From Anaerolineae bacterium (GTDB lineage: Bacteria > Chloroflexota > Anaerolineae > Promineifilales > Promineifilaceae), in assembly GCA_030425205.1 (NCBI GenBank), contig JAUIAP010000008.1, forward strand, positions 62,001-126,000: a stretch of 64,000 nt of DNA, read 5' to 3'. The notes under the pieces were generated by a model. The model did not search any database. It worked only from the letters and a program-made list of their open reading frames with translations, and was not told the DNA's origin. Below are positions 63,991 to 64,000 of the stretch, one piece after another (positions within the stretch are counted from its first letter, which is position 1; every line of letters begins with the position of its first letter). The position numbers were made by a program, and so were the translations under genes.

Positions 63991-64000
63991 CTTCAGTGCA

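Noticed and set aside
1..64000. Long antisense and out-of-frame reading frames inside the large genes
   Set aside because: They are shadows of the strongly biased main frames; none has a recognisable domain or start signal that outweighs the main gene.

Overview
The window looks like a chromosomal segment of a free-living bacterium of the phylum Chloroflexota (Anaerolineae/Caldilineae-like). This is inferred from the gene content: acidic-linker sugar-binding proteins, a Thr-Pro repeat next to a PASTA domain, giant DUF11/PKD surface proteins, and several long AfsR-like regulators. There are no rRNA, tRNA or CRISPR features that I could recognise. Base composition is moderately GC-rich and even. 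The palindromic octamer TCGGCCGA occurs about 84 times by eye count, essentially always inside genes.

Layout. (1) 1-3913: the end of a carbohydrate ABC transporter operon, with an unusual tandem substrate-binding protein cut by the window edge, a strong attenuator hairpin and two permeases. (2) 3967-5118: a convergent LLM-class flavin monooxygenase. (3) 5591-42294: two mirror-image modules. Each has a SARP/AfsR-like STAND regulator, transcribed away from a small 60-80 residue protein that is followed on the same strand by a very large exported protein of 7,871 or 1,957 residues. The two regulators meet tail to tail at 33037/33060. Each divergent promoter contains a direct repeat with 11-bp period, the spacing expected of SARP operators. 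(4) 42389-50402: a 2-oxoglutarate/Fe(II) oxygenase, then a siderophore-iron locus: a DUF2470-DUF2218 protein, a lipoprotein with two fused FepB-like domains, a FhuF-like ferric reductase, two FecCD permeases and the ATPase. (5) 50469-51035: a DUF3124 lipoprotein. (6) 51153-62908: a contractile injection system (eCIS, Afp/PVC-like) gene set: Pvc16-like cap, sheath, inner tube, a disordered protein, LysM hub protein, VgrG-like spike, PAAR-like tip, gp25, a baseplate J protein fused to a BNR propeller, a tail protein I, a membrane PASTA protein and a secreted protein. No AAA+ ATPase, tape measure or tail fibre lies in the window. (7) 62919-63668: a polytopic membrane protein.

Intergenic gaps carry several families of short palindromic repeats and one 180-bp MITE-like element with terminal inverted repeats.

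How it works together (inference): the cell devotes much of this region to its surface. Two regulated giant cell-surface proteins probably mediate adhesion or matrix contact. The iron locus imports ferric siderophore and releases the iron by reduction. The eCIS genes would build a contractile syringe, possibly held at the membrane by the PASTA protein. The two mirrored regulator/small protein/giant protein modules are the best candidate for an undescribed system.
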